This document shows positions 16,496 to 24,575 of a DNA stretch of 34,541 nucleotides, one piece after another. Both the position numbers and the translations under genes were made by a program. The stretch spans positions 1 through 34,541 of the forward strand of contig CAZEBR010000018.1 in NCBI GenBank assembly GCA_964510375.1. Reading direction: 5' to 3'. The notes under the pieces were generated by a model. That model did not search any database and was not told where the DNA came from. It worked only from the letters and a program-made list of their open reading frames with translations. This DNA is from CAYLJV01 sp964510375. GTDB taxonomy: Archaea; Hadarchaeota; Hadarchaeia; Hadarchaeales; JAGGTB01. Within the stretch, counting starts at the first letter, position 1. Each line of letters opens with the position of its first letter.

Positions 16496-17425
16496 ATGAG
16501 CGAGAAGATAATCGAAGTAGAAAATTTAACCAAAAAATACGGCGATCTAACAGCAGTCGATAATATCTCATTCGATGTCTTCCGGGGGGAGATATTTTCC
16601 CTCGTAGGACCCAACGGAGCCGGAAAAACTACAACGGTTGAAATATTGGAATGCCTCCGGGAGCCCACAAACGGAGAGGCAAAAATTTTCGATTTAGACA
16701 TAAGCGAGAAAGAAGAGAAAATAAAGAAAAGGATAGGCGTAATGCCTCAGGAATTCAATACCTTCGAGAGGCTGACGGTAAGTGAGAATATCAAGCTCAT
16801 GGAAAGAATTTATGGAAACGATGGGAATATCGAAAAAATTCTCAAAAAACTGGAATTATGGGAAGAAAAAGACCGGAACTTCGATGGTCTATCGGGCGGA
16901 ATGAAAAGAAGGGTCGGTATAGCGATGGCATTGATTAGTGACCCTGAACTTCTATTTTTGGACGAACCCACTACAGGACTTGATCCTCAAGCGAGAGTCA
17001 AGCTCTGGGATATGATCAAGTCCCTCAAAAAATCTGGCGTGACCATCTTCCTGACCACCCACTATATGGAAGAGGTGGAGGAACTGAGCGACAGGGCCTC
17101 CATAATGTTGGGCGGAAAAATACTCTCGACCGAAAGAGTCGAAACTCTTATCTCAGAATACGGTGGAAACGTAAAAATCGTAGTGCAAAACGAAGGCGGT
17201 GCACAAGCAATCCTTGAAGAGTTTACGGATGACGTATTCGTTGATGAAAACGAGAACACTGTAGGGATTTTCGAGAGCAGAAAAAAGGCCGCCGAAGCAC
17301 ATCTATCACTATATGAACAGCTCTCAGAAAAAGCAAGAGTCAACGTGGTTGAGCCCTCCATGGACGACGTATTCCTTCAGGTAGCCGGGGGAAGCATAAA
17401 CGAGAGCGGGGAGCTGGTAAAATGA
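16496..17425 (+). CDS. ABC transporter ATP-binding protein (DrrA-like)
   Basis: A 309-residue ATPase of an ABC-2 exporter. Numbered from the ATG at 16496, Walker A is GPNGAGKT (38-45), the Q-loop is in GVMPQEFNTF, the signature is LSGGM (132-136), and Walker B is LLFLDEPTTGLDP. The switch histidine is in FLTTHYMEE. The C-terminal extension from about 210 is typical of DrrA-type proteins. Earlier in-frame starts exist (TTG 16463, ATG 16490); none has a strong ribosome binding site, so the first few residues are uncertain. It overlaps its permease by ATGA. Confidence 0.9.
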   Translation: MSEKIIEVENLTKKYGDLTAVDNISFDVFRGEIFSLVGPNGAGKTTTVEILECLREPTNGEAKIFDLDISEKEEKIKKRIGVMPQEFNTFERLTVSENIKLMERIYGNDGNIEKILKKLELWEEKDRNFDGLSGGMKRRVGIAMALISDPELLFLDEPTTGLDPQARVKLWDMIKSLKKSGVTIFLTTHYMEEVEELSDRASIMLGGKILSTERVETLISEYGGNVKIVVQNEGGAQAILEEFTDDVFVDENENTVGIFESRKKAAEAHLSLYEQLSEKARVNVVEPSMDDVFLQVAGGSINESGELVK

Positions 17426-18666
17426 AGGGAACTATCTCGGTATTTATCGTGACCGCAAAGAGCTGGCTAAGGAGTGCAAGCGGAGTTTTCTTTTCATTGA
17501 TGTTCCCACTGATGCTTCTCTTAATCTTTGGATTCATATTTGGAGGGGTGGGGACTTCGTCTTATAACCTTCAAGTTCAAAACCGCGATGTAGTCGACAA
17601 CGAGCCTACCATACTTTCGAACCAATTGGTAAACGCTCTAGAAAATATGGAAGCCTTAAATATCAAACATATCGATCCGAATAGAAACATCGATGATTAC
17701 GTAGAAGAAAATCCTTCACATCGCATACTCGTGATTCCCGAAAACTTACAACAAAAAGCCACGACGAAAAGCATGTATATAAAGTCGGGTGTCGTGATTA
17801 GCACCTTGGAGGACATTATAAAAAATTTCGATCCTATTGGGGAAAATAACATTCAATCCATCGAGAGAGGTATATTTGCTCTAGAACAATGGAGAAGCCA
17901 TATACCCAGTGAAAACGTTTATTTGCTTTTTATGTCAAGTGAAGAAGACCAAGCCACGCAGATAGTGAGAAGCATCGTGTTTAACTTTGTCAGATCATTC
18001 AATAATAAGATGATAGAAGCGGAGGAGATAATAAACTTAAACACGAAGAGCACCGTTCCGGAAGATGACATCGGGCAACAAGACTACTACTTACCCGGCC
18101 TAATGGCCGCTTTCATAATGACAAACGGCGTAATGGGTGTTACTACCAACACCTCGGAGTTCAGGCGAAACGGCGTGTTGAAAAGGATTGCCGCAACGCC
18201 GCTCCGAAAGAGTTCTTTGATACTTGGCAATTTGCTCACTCAGACCGAATTCGCATTCGTTTTAGCCCTGCTTATGATCGGAGTTGGATGGATAGTATTT
18301 GGAATACAGGTCACTATAAACCTGTCCACGATTTTGCTCATCGTGCTCGGGGCTACTGCTTTCTGCGGCATGGGGCTCGTCCTAGGAGGAATGATTAAAG
18401 ATACTGAGACGGCAAACGCCGCAGGAACCTCAATAGGCTTTCCCATGATGTTCCTTTCAGGAGCTTTCTGGCCTATGGAGATGATGCCAGGCTTTTTGCA
18501 AACCGTCGCAAAAGCCCTCCCGGTATACTATCTCCACGAAGGACTCAGACAGAGTATGCTCTACAATAACATAGAGGAGGCCCTTCCGTCAATTGCCATA
18601 GTGGGGGCACTCTCGATAATCTTCATAGCCTTAGCTGTGAAAGTGACAAAATGGAAGGAATTCTAG
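17422..18666 (+). CDS. ABC-2 type membrane permease
   Basis: A 414-residue permease. One N-terminal helix (GVFFSLMFPLMLLLIFGFIFGG, split by FPLM) is followed by a large extracytoplasmic region to about residue 215, then five or six helices. The segment NGVLKRIAATPLRKSS is the usual cytoplasmic coupling helix, and GLVLGGMIKDTETANAAGTS and SGAFWPMEMMPGF are classic ABC2_membrane features. It pairs with the preceding ATPase to export a hydrophobic compound or drug. This pair is distinct from the NatAB-like pair at 2510-4497, which has another coupling motif. Confidence 0.9.
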   Translation: MKGTISVFIVTAKSWLRSASGVFFSLMFPLMLLLIFGFIFGGVGTSSYNLQVQNRDVVDNEPTILSNQLVNALENMEALNIKHIDPNRNIDDYVEENPSHRILVIPENLQQKATTKSMYIKSGVVISTLEDIIKNFDPIGENNIQSIERGIFALEQWRSHIPSENVYLLFMSSEEDQATQIVRSIVFNFVRSFNNKMIEAEEIINLNTKSTVPEDDIGQQDYYLPGLMAAFIMTNGVMGVTTNTSEFRRNGVLKRIAATPLRKSSLILGNLLTQTEFAFVLALLMIGVGWIVFGIQVTINLSTILLIVLGATAFCGMGLVLGGMIKDTETANAAGTSIGFPMMFLSGAFWPMEMMPGFLQTVAKALPVYYLHEGLRQSMLYNNIEEALPSIAIVGALSIIFIALAVKVTKWKEF

Positions 18667-18724
18667 AATAAAACCACAAACAAAAGGATTGAAACTTCCG
18701 ATTTATTCCTCCTCAGTAATGATC

Positions 18725-18749
18725 ATTCCTGGAAAACACTTTTAGGAAT
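18725..18749. repeat. Inverted repeat upstream of the mobB TATA box
   Basis: ATTCCT and AGGAAT are separated by 13 bases, just upstream of the TATA element. The arms extend imperfectly by two more bases. The position suits an activator or repressor site, but no known operator was recognised. Confidence 0.3.
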
Positions 18750-18763
18750 CATAAACACTGGCG

Positions 18764-18774
18764 ATTTTATAAAT
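18764..18774 (+). promoter_or_regulatory. TATA box for mobB-moaA
   Basis: ATTTTATAAAT lies 50-60 bases before the TTG start of mobB. The expected transcription start, near 18798, leaves the GGAGG ribosome binding site in the leader. Confidence 0.55.
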
Positions 18775-18823
18775 CAGAAGCAAAAAATGGTAGATAAGAT
18801 TAGGATTATCTTGGAGGAATAAC

Positions 18824-19558
18824 TTGGTAAAAGTCGTAACCATATCCGGCTTCAAGGACAGTGGAAAAACTTCTGTTCTCGAAAGTTTGGTGAAAACTCT
18901 CTCCGAAAGGGGTAACGAGGTAGGTACTATAAAACACATCCCCCACGGGAACTACGCCATCGACCAAGAGGAAACCGATACTTGGCGCCACGTCGAAGCG
19001 GGGAGCAAAAAGACGATAGCCCTCGGACCGGAAGAGGTATTTACTTGGGAAAAGAAGGACAAAAATCTAGAGGATTTACTTCTGTCGTTGCGAGATTTGG
19101 ATTACGTGGTAATGGAAGGATTCAAAAACGCAGAAAATATCGTGAAAATCGCCGTGGCAAGAGACGAATCCGAAGCGAAAAAACTGGACGACGAATTCAC
19201 CGTCTGCTTTATCGGGCAAGGGATTGACGGAAAAACTGTATTGGACCCCGAAGATACCTCAAAACTCGCCGACTTGGTGGAAAACAAAGCGGTGACGCCC
19301 GTAGGCGGTCTAAACTGCGGAGATTGTGGTTACGATACCTGTAGAGACTACGTGCTAGCGGCACTGGAGGGAAAAGCCCCACAAGAAGGATGTGTGGCGC
19401 TGAAGGGACCGACGACAATTTTTGTCGACGGCGAGCAAATCCCGATCAAATCGTTCGTTAAAAATCTCATCGCAAACACTGTAGAGGGAGTGGTAGACTC
19501 TTTAAAAGGAACGGATGGTGAGGAAATTGAAATCAGAATCCGGAAAAATAAAGGATAA
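18824..19558 (+). CDS. mobB: MobB-like GTPase with C-terminal Fe-S cluster domain
   Basis: A 244-residue protein. Residues 1-155 are MobB, the P-loop GTP-binding adaptor of molybdopterin dinucleotide synthesis: Walker A GFKDSGKTS (9-17), then GTIKHIPHGN and YVVMEGFK. Residues about 160-192 add a C165-x2-C168-x4-C173-x16-C190 motif, the pattern of the PF04060 [4Fe-4S] domain also found in corrinoid Fe-S proteins. A small conserved tail follows. Bacterial MobB lacks the Fe-S part. The TTG start has GGAGG six bases upstream. The 3' end overlaps moaA, so the two are cotranslated. The Fe-S domain might tie cofactor maturation to redox state; this is a guess. Confidence 0.9.
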   Translation: MVKVVTISGFKDSGKTSVLESLVKTLSERGNEVGTIKHIPHGNYAIDQEETDTWRHVEAGSKKTIALGPEEVFTWEKKDKNLEDLLLSLRDLDYVVMEGFKNAENIVKIAVARDESEAKKLDDEFTVCFIGQGIDGKTVLDPEDTSKLADLVENKAVTPVGGLNCGDCGYDTCRDYVLAALEGKAPQEGCVALKGPTTIFVDGEQIPIKSFVKNLIANTVEGVVDSLKGTDGEEIEIRIRKNKG

Positions 19559-20402
19559 CCACGGCAGGCCACTCACAAGTCTCAGGATATCCGTAACCGA
19601 AGATTGCGATCTAAACTGTTTCTACTGTCATAACGAAGGATGCGAAAAAACCGAGCGCGAAATGAAACCGGAAGAAATCGGAAAACTGGTAAAAGTAGCG
19701 AGTGACCTCGGGATGAAAAAAATAAAGCTCACGGGGGGAGAGCCGCTCGTTCGAGACGACATCGAAGAAATAGTCTCCGAAATATCTCAACACGATGTAG
19801 AGGATGTCTCAATGACCACGAACGGAGTAAAACTCTCTGAGAAGGCGAAGGGTCTCAAAAGAGCCGGATTAGACAGGGTAAACGTAAGCCTAGACACACT
19901 GAATCCGAAAAAGTACGAAAATCTTACCGGGAAATCGGTCCTTGACAGGGTTTTGGAAGGAATCGACTCCGCAGTGGAGGCTGATCTTTCACCAGTCAAG
20001 CTGAACACTATCGTAATGAAGGGGATAAACGACGACGAAATAGACGAACTCGCAGAATACTCCCTCGAAAANNNNNNNNNNNNNTATCACAAGAGCTTGG
20101 ACCCTATCGAGGAGGATATAAAGGAGAGGGCCTCCGATGTAAAGACCCGGTGGCTCATGCAGGTACGCAGAAAATACACGGTGAATGGAGGAGAAATAGA
20201 AATAGTAAATCCCATGCACAATACTCAGTTCTGTTCTCACTGCACTAGGCTTCGAATGACCGCCGGCGGTCAACTGAAACCGTGCCTTATGAGAAACGAC
20301 AATCTAGTGGACGCGCTCACCCCGCTCCGAAACGGTACCGAGGAGGATGTTCGGGAAGCGTTCATGCAGGCGATAGAGAATAGAGAACCTTATTTCTCTT
20401 GA
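19515..20402 (+). CDS. moaA: GTP 3',8-cyclase MoaA (interrupted by assembly gap)
   Basis: Radical SAM enzyme for the first step of molybdopterin synthesis. The N-terminal cluster motif is C31-x3-C35-x2-C38 (CDLNCFYCHNEG). KLTGGEPLVRDD binds SAM, and MTTNGVKL and VNVSLDTLNPKKYENLTG are standard. The C-terminal second cluster is in FCSHCTRLRMTAGGQLKPC. Thirteen Ns split the gene at 20072-20084; family comparison suggests that about 20-25 residues, not four or five, are missing. The ATG at 19515 overlaps mobB by 44 bases; later starts would shorten the non-conserved N-terminus. The C-terminus lacks the GG tail of bacterial MoaA, as is common in archaea. Confidence 0.94.
   Translation: MVRKLKSESGKIKDNHGRPLTSLRISVTEDCDLNCFYCHNEGCEKTEREMKPEEIGKLVKVASDLGMKKIKLTGGEPLVRDDIEEIVSEISQHDVEDVSMTTNGVKLSEKAKGLKRAGLDRVNVSLDTLNPKKYENLTGKSVLDRVLEGIDSAVEADLSPVKLNTIVMKGINDDEIDELAEYSLEXXXXXYHKSLDPIEEDIKERASDVKTRWLMQVRRKYTVNGGEIEIVNPMHNTQFCSHCTRLRMTAGGQLKPCLMRNDNLVDALTPLRNGTEEDVREAFMQAIENREPYFS
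20072..20084. other. Assembly gap of 13 N inside moaA
   Basis: Thirteen Ns fall between YSLE and YHKSLDP in MoaA. The flanking frames agree. About 60-75 bases are probably absent, judged from other archaeal MoaA sequences. Confidence 0.85.
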
Positions 20403-20530
20403 AAAATCGTCCTCCAACTTTTCCCGATCAATCCGTTTAGTCAGATTTTCTAATCTTAAAAATAACCCGACGAATCGTTAATAGCTAGCTTGAATTAACC
20501 AGATACGAAACAATTGGAGTTGATCTTGAA

Positions 20531-21088
20531 ATGAATAGAATTGGAAATATCGTTGAAAATTTTCAGGTGGAGGATTTTGGAGAAGCCAAGATACGGTACC
20601 CCTCGATGAAGGATGCGGAAGAAATGACGGAATATTTGAACACCTTGGTCGAAGAAAAAGCAGAAATCGCTAGACAGGAAAAAATTAGTGTGGAAGAGGA
20701 AATGGAATGGCTCTTGGATCATCTCAAAGGAGTAATGAAGAAGAAACAAGTGGGCCTAGTGGTCGATGTCGACGATAAAATCATGGGGCATGGCTACGTA
20801 AAGAAAAAAGAAGAAGCAATGTCCCACGTCGGAAAGCTCGCTCTAGGCCTTAGAAAGGAGATAAGAGGGAAGGGGGTCGGATCTAAATTGATGGGATCTC
20901 TCCTCCAAGAGGCCGAAGAAAAACTTGACGTCGAAATAATAACCCTGGGAGTTTTCCATACGAACAGAGTGGCACGGAACCTTTACAAAAAATTTGGCTT
21001 TGAGAAAACGGGTGAACTCGAGGACGGAATAAAACAATACGGAGAATACAAGAATCTAATAAGGATGAAAAAAGACTTGAGGAAATGA
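20531..21088 (+). CDS. GNAT family N-acetyltransferase
   Basis: A 185-residue acetyltransferase. The acetyl-CoA binding motif A is GKLALGLRKEIRGKGVGSKL with the R-x-x-G-x-G pyrophosphate loop. The following VFHTNRVARNLYKKFGFEKTG is motif B, the normal GNAT ending. The N-terminal 40 residues are charged and helical. The substrate is unknown; small-molecule and protein N-terminal or lysine acetylation are all possible. It lies between moaA and a gene-poor AT-rich stretch, with its own upstream spacer, so cofunction with the Moco genes is not indicated. Confidence 0.88.
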   Translation: MNRIGNIVENFQVEDFGEAKIRYPSMKDAEEMTEYLNTLVEEKAEIARQEKISVEEEMEWLLDHLKGVMKKKQVGLVVDVDDKIMGHGYVKKKEEAMSHVGKLALGLRKEIRGKGVGSKLMGSLLQEAEEKLDVEIITLGVFHTNRVARNLYKKFGFEKTGELEDGIKQYGEYKNLIRMKKDLRK

Positions 21089-21501
21089 AATCTCTTCTAA
21101 AATCCTGTTAAAGCACTCCATGAATGATAATAAGAAATTAATACATATTCACCTCCTATTTCTGAAAAATTAACATATAAACATTATATTTATCATAAAA
21201 GACCTAAAATCAAATCGCAGTTTATAATTATTCATAAACGATACTTATTCTACACATACAAACATGATAAATTTTTTATTCAGGCTTTCGAATAAATAAA
21301 ATTCTCTAAAAAACCAATTATATTTTATTTTTATGGTAATAGTACCTAATTATGTTTTCCTTCTTACCATTCATTCATTATTTTCCAATAAATATACAAT
21401 TTTTATCTCAACTATTTTTCCTCCGCATAATCTATGATATTATTGGAGACAAAACTCTTTTATTCTTATAAAAGGAACGAATATAAATCGGAGGTGATTT
21501 A
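21089..21501. other. AT-rich gene-free stretch
   Basis: About 410 bases, much richer in A and T than the surroundings, with stops in all frames and no convincing ORF. The only clear element is the promoter and ribosome binding site of the small cysteine protein at its right end. A GGAGGTGAATATG on the minus strand near 21143-21155 leads straight into a stop. I see no ordered repeats that would suggest an origin, and no Cdc6 gene is nearby. Confidence 0.6.
21463..21473 (+). promoter_or_regulatory. TATA box for the small cysteine protein
   Basis: TTCTTATAAAA lies 29-39 bases before the ATG at 21502. A full GGAGGTGAT ribosome binding site lies between them at 21490-21498, complementary to the 16S rRNA tail over nine bases. 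High expression is likely. Confidence 0.6.
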
Positions 21502-21756
21502 ATGGCAGAATGTAAAAATCTAGACAACTGCTCGTTTTTTGAGGAATATGGAGAAGAAACTTCCCTAGAAGGGTTCATAAACAGATATTGTAAGGGAGAT
21601 AAGAAAGATCAATGTATAAGAAAAATGGTCAGCGAAGCTCTGGGCGGTCCCGAAAATGTCCCAGCGAACATGATGCCAAATGGCTACCCCATATCCGGAA
21701 CGACCGACGATGATTGGTCGGAGGACGTAGAAAACGTTATAGAAGATGTCAGATAG
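21502..21756 (+). CDS. Small conserved protein with four cysteines
   Basis: An 84-residue protein resembling a widespread family of short uncharacterised proteins with the pattern C-x5-C-x-F-F ... F-I-x3-Y-C-x-G ... C ... M-M-P-N-G. Here the cysteines are C4, C10, C30 and C38, and the MMPNG segment is at about 57-61. The spacing could bind a metal or Fe-S cluster, but no function is known to me. The tail from about 65 is acidic (DDDWSEDVENVIED). It has an excellent promoter and ribosome binding site and stands alone. Confidence 0.75.
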   Translation: MAECKNLDNCSFFEEYGEETSLEGFINRYCKGDKKDQCIRKMVSEALGGPENVPANMMPNGYPISGTTDDDWSEDVENVIEDVR

Positions 21757-21811
21757 ACGTAGTTATCCATTCGATTATTAATTAAAACACTCCATTTTAC
21801 AGACATTTTTA

Positions 21812-21827
21812 AAAGAAAATTTTCTTT
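21812..21827. repeat. 16-bp perfect palindrome
   Basis: AAAGAAAA followed directly by TTTTCTTT, between the small cysteine protein and the MFS gene. It could be a protein-binding site or part of a T-rich archaeal terminator for the upstream gene. No further support is visible. Confidence 0.35.
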
Positions 21828-21977
21828 CTAAAGCCCGTTTTCTCTGTAAATAGATGCCATTATTTCCTTAAATACGTGGAAAAATGGAGGTCGGAAAGGT
21901 GGTAAAAGCATACAGGGGTAGAAACAAAGAAAGATAGAGGCGAAAAACGAGAAATAACCTGGCCAGGTGAGAAGCGC

Positions 21978-23159
21978 ATGGAAGAAGGTACTGAAACCAA
22001 AAACAAATCCACGCTCGTGCTCATTCTAGCGGTAGGGCTTCTCGGGATGATGGGGGGAGCCCTTATGGGGCCCGTAATACCCGCACTGTCCGATCACTTC
22101 GGAGTGGGGAATGGAACAGCCGGCCTAGTAATAACTTTCTACGCCGCAGCGACAGCGATAAGCTTCCCGTTCATGGGATTTTTCACTGACAGATACGGAC
22201 GAAAAAAGGTCCTCATACCAGCCCTTTTCATAAACGGGGCAGCGGGAAGCCTCTGCGCGTTTGCTCCGAACTTCTCAATTCTCCTCGTATTGAGGGTAAT
22301 TCAGGGGATAGGGATAGCCGGAATGGCACCGATGGCCCTCGTACTAATCGGAGACCTCTACGACGGAGCAAAAAGAGTAGGGGCAATGGGCAGTTTGAGT
22401 AGCACCCGATCCGCAGGAGGAGTAATCGCACCGCTTCTCGGGGGCACCTTGGCGAGTCTAAGCTGGAGTTTTCCATTCATAGTCTACGGGACTTCAATCC
22501 CTCTCGCCGCGGGTCTCTTGCTTTGGTTTCCCTTTCCGGAGAAAGGGGCTTCAATTTCAATCAGGAGTTATCTCAAACCACTGAAGAAAGCTATACAAAA
22601 TCCGAGGGTGCAAGCCGTACTGCTCCTGAACTTTCTATCATTCTTTCTCGTTTACACCGTGGTAACGTTCCTGCCGCAAATGTTAACTAGAGAATTTGGG
22701 GTGTCGGAGGCACTTGCGGGCGCCTTCCTAGCAATACAGGCCTTGGCCACAATAACGATAGCGATGCAGTCGGGGAGACTCGTCGAGCTGACCCAGAAAA
22801 AGTATTTGGTAGGCCTAGGCTTCCTGATCTCGGGAGCGGGATTTCTCCTACTACCGGCGAAAATAGTGCTCCTCTGGATTGCCTTCTCCTTGGTAATATT
22901 TGGACTGGGTAGAGGGCTATATCAACCCCAAGTCAACACCTTGGTCACCGAAGTAGCCCCCGAAGGTAGACTTGGGGGAGTGTCTTCCGTGAACAACATC
23001 GCAAAGTACGCCGGCCAGATGACGGCACCTATCGTGCTCGGATGGATCAAGGCATTCACAAATTTTCAGGCGGTTTTTCTGGTTTCCGGTTTAGTCGGAA
23101 CAGCAACAGGGGTAGTAACTTTCGTCTTAATCCTCATGAAATTCTTCAACGGCTCGTAG
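21978..23159 (+). CDS. MFS transporter (DHA1-like)
   Basis: A 393-residue major facilitator with about twelve helices in two halves. Motif A is GFFTDRYGRKK after helix 2 (about 62-72), and the helix 4-5 region is VLRVIQGIGIAGMAPMALVL. The second half begins near 205 after the cytoplasmic loop LKPLKKAIQNPRVQ. The closest-looking group is the drug/proton antiporter-like DHA1 family, but substrate cannot be deduced. AGGTGA sits seven bases before the ATG. The gene lies among Moco genes; a role in cofactor or oxyanion transport is conceivable but unsupported. Confidence 0.88.
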   Translation: MEEGTETKNKSTLVLILAVGLLGMMGGALMGPVIPALSDHFGVGNGTAGLVITFYAAATAISFPFMGFFTDRYGRKKVLIPALFINGAAGSLCAFAPNFSILLVLRVIQGIGIAGMAPMALVLIGDLYDGAKRVGAMGSLSSTRSAGGVIAPLLGGTLASLSWSFPFIVYGTSIPLAAGLLLWFPFPEKGASISIRSYLKPLKKAIQNPRVQAVLLLNFLSFFLVYTVVTFLPQMLTREFGVSEALAGAFLAIQALATITIAMQSGRLVELTQKKYLVGLGFLISGAGFLLLPAKIVLLWIAFSLVIFGLGRGLYQPQVNTLVTEVAPEGRLGGVSSVNNIAKYAGQMTAPIVLGWIKAFTNFQAVFLVSGLVGTATGVVTFVLILMKFFNGS

Positions 23160-23302
23160 ATTCAGCAGGACCCCCGCTCGTGGCAGCCTTATTAACTCCC
23201 GTTATTCCTCCCCTTATGCAATCTTCTCGCGGAATCAGGTCACTTTACAAAGCCAAACAAACTAAAACTTACATAAAGAAACTATTGAAGGACGGCTTTA
23301 CT

Positions 23303-23740
23303 ATGACTCGAGGAAAAATCCACAAAAAGGGTGAAGCGACCTTCTTAGAAATATTAAATCAGTTTAAAGAAAAAATCGGGAAAGAGGTGGGGGGTATAGG
23401 GAGTTTCACGGGCATCGTACGAGGTATCGGAGAAAAGGATGGGGAAGTAAAAAAACTGAGCTACGAATACGCTGAAACGGCCGAGCAAGAGCTCGAAAAA
23501 ATCGCAAAGGAAGTGGAAGAGCAGACCGAAGGCGTCTCGAGAGTGGAAGTCCACCACGTCATAGGGGACCTCGAACCCTCCGAAGAGATCATGTACGTCC
23601 TTGTTGCAGGATCACACCGAGAAGAGGTTTTCGAAGCCCTTCCAAAAATAGTAGACCGGATAAAAAGCGAAGCCCGCATCTGGAAAAAAGAAATCACGGA
23701 AGACGATAGCTACTGGATGCACGAAGCAAAGGGAGATTAG
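23303..23740 (+). CDS. moaE: Molybdopterin synthase catalytic subunit MoaE
   Basis: A 145-residue MoaE, the large subunit that converts cPMP to molybdopterin using sulfur from MoaD. Conserved parts are GGIGSFTGIVRG near 30-41, the EVEEQTEGVSRVEVHHVIG segment, YVLVAGSHREEVFEAL, and the active-site lysine region IWKKEITEDDSYWM at the C-terminus. The ORF stays open upstream into the MFS gene. The ATG chosen gives the family's normal N-terminus and has AAGGA in front. moaD, its partner subunit, lies just downstream on the other strand, an unusual arrangement. Confidence 0.93.
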   Translation: MTRGKIHKKGEATFLEILNQFKEKIGKEVGGIGSFTGIVRGIGEKDGEVKKLSYEYAETAEQELEKIAKEVEEQTEGVSRVEVHHVIGDLEPSEEIMYVLVAGSHREEVFEALPKIVDRIKSEARIWKKEITEDDSYWMHEAKGD

Positions 23741-23755
23741 ATCGTAGACTCAACA

Positions 23756-24040
23756 TTATCCACCGGACACAGGTGGGAATATCGAGACCACATCATCTTC
23801 ATCCAGCTCAGTATTCAATCCGTCCAGCGCAGTTATACTCGAACCGTTGACGGTCACGTTGACATTATTGCGGAGCTCCTTCTCTTCTCCATCGACAAAG
23901 AACTCTTCTTCCAACTCCTTGTATTCTTGAGTTAGCTGATCGATTAGGTCCTCGACGGACTCTGCCGAGATCGAAACTTTTTCGTCTTTGGCGGCCTCTC
24001 TAAAATTCGCGAACAACCTTGCCTCTACCATTTTAACCAT
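23756..24040 (-). CDS. moaD: MoaD-family sulfur carrier protein
   Basis: A 94-residue ubiquitin-like sulfur carrier ending in PPVSGG. The diglycine is the site thiocarboxylated for molybdopterin synthesis. VEARLFANFREAAKD opens the beta-grasp fold, and VNVTVNGSSI and DDVVSIFPPVSGG are typical. Longer ORF starts exist, but the ATG at 24040 has GAGAGG seven bases upstream and matches the family's N-terminus. It is convergent with moaE (15 bases between stops) and divergent from moaC. Archaeal MoaD proteins can also act as protein modifiers (SAMPs) activated by an E1-like enzyme, which is not in this window. Confidence 0.92.
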   Translation of the reverse strand: MVKMVEARLFANFREAAKDEKVSISAESVEDLIDQLTQEYKELEEEFFVDGEEKELRNNVNVTVNGSSITALDGLNTELDEDDVVSIFPPVSGG

Positions 24041-24131
24041 CAGACTTCCTCTCATCATCTCGTAAATACATAAGGGTAACCGGACGGACGATGGGAAAGA
24101 ATAATAATCCAAATCCCTATTTTTGGTAGTG

Positions 24132-24575
24132 ATGAAAGAAACTCAAATGGTCGACATAACGGAAAAGGACCACGTCTACCGAGAGGCCACGGCGTCCGGA
24201 TTTATTGAACTGGATTCCTAAACCGTGGAAAAAATAGAGAAAAAGGAAATACCGAAAGGCAACGTGGAATCAGTAGCCCGAACGGCCGGAATACTCGCGG
24301 TAAAGAACACTCCCCGGATAGTGCCCCTGACCCATCCCATACCAATAACTGGGGTGGACATAGACATTGACCTCAGAGAAGAGGGCGTCGAAGTGGAGGT
24401 TAGCGTGAAAAGCGAAGGCCAAACGGGGGTCGAAATGGAGGCCCTCTCTGGAGTATCTGCGGTGCTCCTGACCGTTTGGGACATGACCAAGCAGTTCGAA
24501 AAAGACGAAAACGGCCAGTACCCGCACACACAAATTACCGATATCCGAGTGCTGGAAAAGGTGAAGGACGAGTGA
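24132..24575 (+). pseudogene. moaC: moaC, cyclic pyranopterin monophosphate synthase, with in-frame TAA
   Basis: Codons 1-29 (MKETQMVDITEKDHVYREA, then TASGFIELDS) are the MoaC N-terminus. TAA at 24219-24221 interrupts it, and the same frame continues TVEKIEKKEIPKGNVESVAR, TAGILAVKNTPRIVPLTHPI, then PITGVDIDI, the core of MoaC. The stop replaces one codon exactly where the family has a polar residue, so a single substitution (from AAA, GAA or CAA) explains it. Total length with the stop read through is 147 residues, normal for MoaC. The moaB GTG overlaps the end. Possibilities are a real nonsense mutation, an amplification or sequencing error, readthrough, or reinitiation at GTG 24225, which has no ribosome binding site. 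Confidence 0.88.

Noticed and set aside
21143..21155. Strong ribosome binding site with ATG on the minus strand
   Set aside because: The frame ends after two codons, so no gene follows.
21089..21501. Replication origin in the AT-rich spacer
   Set aside because: No ordered origin-box repeats and no Cdc6/Orc1 gene nearby.
24225..24575. moaC as a normal gene starting at GTG 24225
   Set aside because: This removes the conserved N-terminus, which is plainly encoded just upstream in the same frame, and no ribosome binding site precedes the GTG.
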